Part shown: piece by piece, positions 6,054 to 7,709 of the stretch
Layout: every line of letters begins with the position of its first letter
Position numbering within the stretch: the stretch's first letter is position 1
DNA from: Sulfopaludibacter sp035551455
GTDB lineage: Bacteria; Acidobacteriota; Terriglobia; Bryobacterales; Bryobacteraceae
Direction: 5' to 3'
Assembly (NCBI GenBank): GCA_035551455.1
Contig: DASZMZ010000047.1
Span: forward strand, 1 to 7,709
Length of the DNA stretch: 7,709 bases
The notes under the pieces: generated by a model
Told to the model about the DNA's origin: nothing
Databases searched by the model: none
What the model saw: only the letters and a program-made list of their open reading frames with translations
Made by a program: the position numbers and the translations under genes

Positions 6054-6168
6054 GGGGCACTCGTGCCTGCCCCGCCCGGTCATCCCCTTCAGGGGGTGTC
6101 GGCTCGGCACTCCTGCCGGCGCTTGTGCCGATCGGCAGCGATATCAGTGACACAAGCCACTGGCAGTG
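6054..6168 (+). repeat. Hairpin cluster ahead of the Nramp gene, copy 2 of the dispersed repeat
   Basis: Consecutive stems: GGCA-CTCG-TGCC (6056-6067), CCCC-TTCA-GGGG (6084-6095) and GGCA-CTCC-TGCC (6106-6117). Then GCTTGTG pairs with CACAAGC (6121-6127 with 6151-6157), enclosing the palindrome GCCGATCGGC (6127-6136), followed by CACTG-G-CAGTG (6158-6168). The 15-mer at 6081-6095 and the 13-mer at 6106-6118 are identical to parts of the cluster at 2934-3011, in a different order. This shows that the units are modular. Confidence 0.6.
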
Positions 6169-6273
6169 TTGCGGAAGCCGCAGCCGGCTTTGTCCAAGTC
6201 TTGGTCTTTGAGATGGCTCACGCAGCCTGGAGGTTACTCTGAAGACATCGCCAGGTGGGCGCCTGGCCTCACG

Positions 6274-7509
6274 ATGAAAAAACTGCTGGGCGTGACCCTG
6301 GGCATCATGACGGCCCTCGGCGGCTTTGTCGATTTGGGCCAGATCGTCTTCACGCTTCAGGCCGGGGCCTCGTTCCGCTACACCTTGCTCTGGCCGATTG
6401 TCCTCGGCACGGCCGCCATCATCGTCTACATGGAGATGTGCGGCCGCGTCGCCGTGGTGGCGAAGGAACCGGTCTTCGCTGTCGTGCGCGATCGTCTCGG
6501 CCGGCGATTGGGACTGCTGGTGCTGATCGCCTCGAACCTTCTCAACCTGATCACCTGCGCCGCCGAGCTCGGCGGCATCGCCATCATCCTGCATCTGCTG
6601 ACCGGCTTGCAGGAAAAATGGCTCCTGCCCGCGTCTTCCCTCATCCTCGGCACGGTTGTCGCGCTGTTGCGGTTCCAGTGGATCGAGCGCATCTTTGGTC
6701 TCGCCGGCATCACTATGGCGGCCTCGGCCGTCGCCGCCGTCATGCTTCATCCCGACTGGGTCGCGCTGTCGCATGGCTTGTTGCCCAGGCTTTCGCTCGG
6801 CGGCGCGAGACAGAGTCAGCGCTACTGGTATTTCGCCGTCGGCATTTTCAGCGCGATGCTGATGGAATACGAGGTCCATTTCTACTCCTCGGGCGCGCTG
6901 GAAGAAGACTGGACCCAAAAAGACCTGCCCGAGAACTTCATGGTCGCGAGCTTCGGGTCCGTCCTCGGTGCGCTGCTGACGGTAGCGCTGCTGGCCATCG
7001 GCGCGCTGGTATTTTTTCCGCGCGGCGCGTTTCCCGAAAGCCTTGAGGCCTCTGTGTCCGCGATCGCGACGCCTTTCGGCAGGGCAGGATTACTGACGGT
7101 CCTGCTGGGCACGCTCGCCTGCCTCGCCGGCGCGGCCGTCGAGACGATGTTGTCGGGTGCGTACAATCTCTGCCAGTTTTACAATTTTTCCTGGGGCAAG
7201 AATCAAAAAGCCCGCGACGTACCGGTCTTTGCGATCTCATGGATCGCATCGCTGTGCCTGGCGGCGATCCTCGCGCTCATCTCCGTCGACCCCCTGCAAC
7301 TCGTCAACATCTCGGTTATTTTCGGGATGGTCGTGATGCCGCTCACCTATTTCCCCATCCTGCGCGCCGCGATGGATAGGGGTGTCATGGGAAAGCATAC
7401 GAACAGCCCCGCCGACACGGCCATCGGAATCCTGTTTCTTGTGCTGATCACAGCCGCGGCGCTGGCCGCGATTCCTCTCATGCTCGCCACCGATTCAGGC
7501 CGGCCATAA
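6274..7509 (+). CDS. Divergent Nramp (SLC11)-family membrane transporter
   Basis: A 411-residue inner-membrane protein with about 11 hydrophobic spans, the count and length usual for bacterial Nramp metal importers. Span 1 holds GGFVD20LGQ23 where the family has the metal-binding DPGN: the Asp is kept, the Asn is Gln and the Pro is Leu. The loop after span 2 (MEMCGRVAVVAKEPVFAVVRDRLG) matches the conserved QEMSARLGxVTGxxLxxxIRExFG stretch. Span 6 reads AMLM197EYEVHFYSSGA where MPH is usual: the Met is kept, Pro is Glu and His is Tyr, with one more Glu at 200. Family members carry Mn2+, Fe2+ or related ions with protons, and a side branch carries Mg2+. The substrate here cannot be read from the sequence. 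The ATG at 6274 starts just before span 1 but has a poor ribosome binding site. A GTG at 6166 would add 36 residues that have no counterpart in the family and partly lie in the hairpin cluster. The gene converges with its right-hand neighbour, with 12 bases between the stops. Confidence 0.87.
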   Translation: MKKLLGVTLGIMTALGGFVDLGQIVFTLQAGASFRYTLLWPIVLGTAAIIVYMEMCGRVAVVAKEPVFAVVRDRLGRRLGLLVLIASNLLNLITCAAELGGIAIILHLLTGLQEKWLLPASSLILGTVVALLRFQWIERIFGLAGITMAASAVAAVMLHPDWVALSHGLLPRLSLGGARQSQRYWYFAVGIFSAMLMEYEVHFYSSGALEEDWTQKDLPENFMVASFGSVLGALLTVALLAIGALVFFPRGAFPESLEASVSAIATPFGRAGLLTVLLGTLACLAGAAVETMLSGAYNLCQFYNFSWGKNQKARDVPVFAISWIASLCLAAILALISVDPLQLVNISVIFGMVVMPLTYFPILRAAMDRGVMGKHTNSPADTAIGILFLVLITAAALAAIPLMLATDSGRP

Positions 7510-7521
7510 TGTTGGTTTCCC

Positions 7522-7709
7522 TCACCCCGGCACAAGCCCCGGCAGCACCCCCGGACCATACCCGATCCGCGGCCGCCGCGCCCTCCAGCAAGCCAGCGCC
7601 AGCGCAATTACCAGATCGTCGTGCTGCCCTGCTCCCTCCGCGCCGATCCGTTCGCCCACCACCCTCACATCCACCAACTCCCGCACCAGCGTCCGAACCT
7701 CCGGCATCC
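7522..7709 (-). CDS. C-terminal tail of a terminase-like nuclease gene (partial, runs off the right edge)
   Basis: The last 62 or so codons of a minus-strand gene whose start lies beyond the window; the stop is TGA at 7522-7524. The visible tail reads LVRELVDVRV, then an acidic/Gly stretch, then GQHDDLVIALALACWRAR (HDD encoded at 7623 to 7615). The pattern of a Leu-Arg-Glu-Leu helix, a strand, then HDDLVxAxALAxW is what I recall from the end of the RNase H-type nuclease domain of phage large terminase subunits and their chromosomal relatives, where an Asp of this motif binds metal. The remaining residues are Pro/Gly-rich. The Met at 7707 is probably internal. With so little of the gene visible, the assignment is tentative, and nothing else here looks phage-derived. 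Confidence 0.5.
   Translation of the reverse strand, partial: MPEVRTLVRELVDVRVVGERIGAEGAGQHDDLVIALALACWRARRPRIGYGPGVLPGLVPG

Larger units (their letters stand above)
5839..6273. other. Non-coding spacer of about 435 bases between the small membrane gene and the Nramp gene
   Basis: No credible gene is seen apart from the repeats listed. The stretch holds the nested palindrome element, the tandem duplication and the hairpin cluster. Next to the Nramp start there is a GCCAGG/CCTGGC stem (6250-6255 with 6262-6267). GGAGGT at 6228-6233 looks like a ribosome binding site, but no start codon follows at a suitable distance. I do not recognise a yybP-ykoY manganese riboswitch or an MntR-type box. Confidence 0.5.

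Noticed and set aside
5968..6918. Minus-strand open frame of 316 codons
   Set aside because: It is antisense to the Nramp gene and the hairpin cluster; the translation is a Gln/Asp/His-rich shadow with no recognisable fold.
6255..7046. Plus-strand open frame of 263 codons
   Set aside because: It is a frame-shifted shadow of the Nramp gene, Arg/His-rich and without membrane spans.

Overview
The window is GC-rich bacterial chromosomal DNA with compact genes and palindrome-rich intergenic spaces. The gene set suggests a soil acidobacterium of the Solibacter/Bryobacter type: an exported cytochrome c-quinoprotein fusion, small exported proteins, a divergent Nramp transporter and dispersed tetraloop-hairpin repeats. 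This is a judgement from style and content; there is no rRNA or other phylogenetic marker here.

Layout. A complete soluble transhydrogenase gene (sthA-like) lies on the minus strand at 6-1391. Divergent from it at 1506-2162 is an exported carboxymuconolactone decarboxylase (CMD)-fold protein. At 2269-2565 follows a 98-residue exported Cys-containing protein of unknown function with a strong ribosome binding site. Then come about 530 non-coding bases (2566-3099) rich in hairpins. The largest gene (3100-5292) encodes an exported protein with an N-terminal class I cytochrome c domain, a Gly/Pro-rich linker and an eight-bladed PQQ-dehydrogenase-type propeller. Several PQQ/metal-site residues look replaced, so it may be an 'empty' quinoprotein.

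Downstream, 5405-5670 reads as a decayed cytochrome c domain. It can be aligned with the cytochrome domain of the upstream gene but has lost its haem motif and reading frame. A previously unlisted 47-residue single-span membrane protein lies on the minus strand at 5695-5838. Another palindrome-rich non-coding stretch (5839-6273) holds a nested inverted-repeat element with 8-bp terminal inverted repeats, a short tandem duplication and a second copy of the hairpin repeat seen upstream of the quinoprotein. An 11-span Nramp-fold transporter with altered metal-site motifs follows (6274-7509). It converges on the 3' end of a gene that enters from the right edge and looks like the C-terminal tail of a terminase-like nuclease.

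How the genes fit together. No tight operon is visible; most genes have their own leader and the strand changes several times. Three neighbours (CMD protein, 98-residue protein, quinoprotein) are exported and could share the periplasm, but co-function is only an inference. SthA is cytosolic and balances NADH and NADPH. No CRISPR array, tRNA, rRNA or complete mobile element was seen. The most noteworthy points are the possibly PQQ-free quinoprotein, the cytochrome relic beside it, the modified Nramp site and the two families of palindromic repeats.
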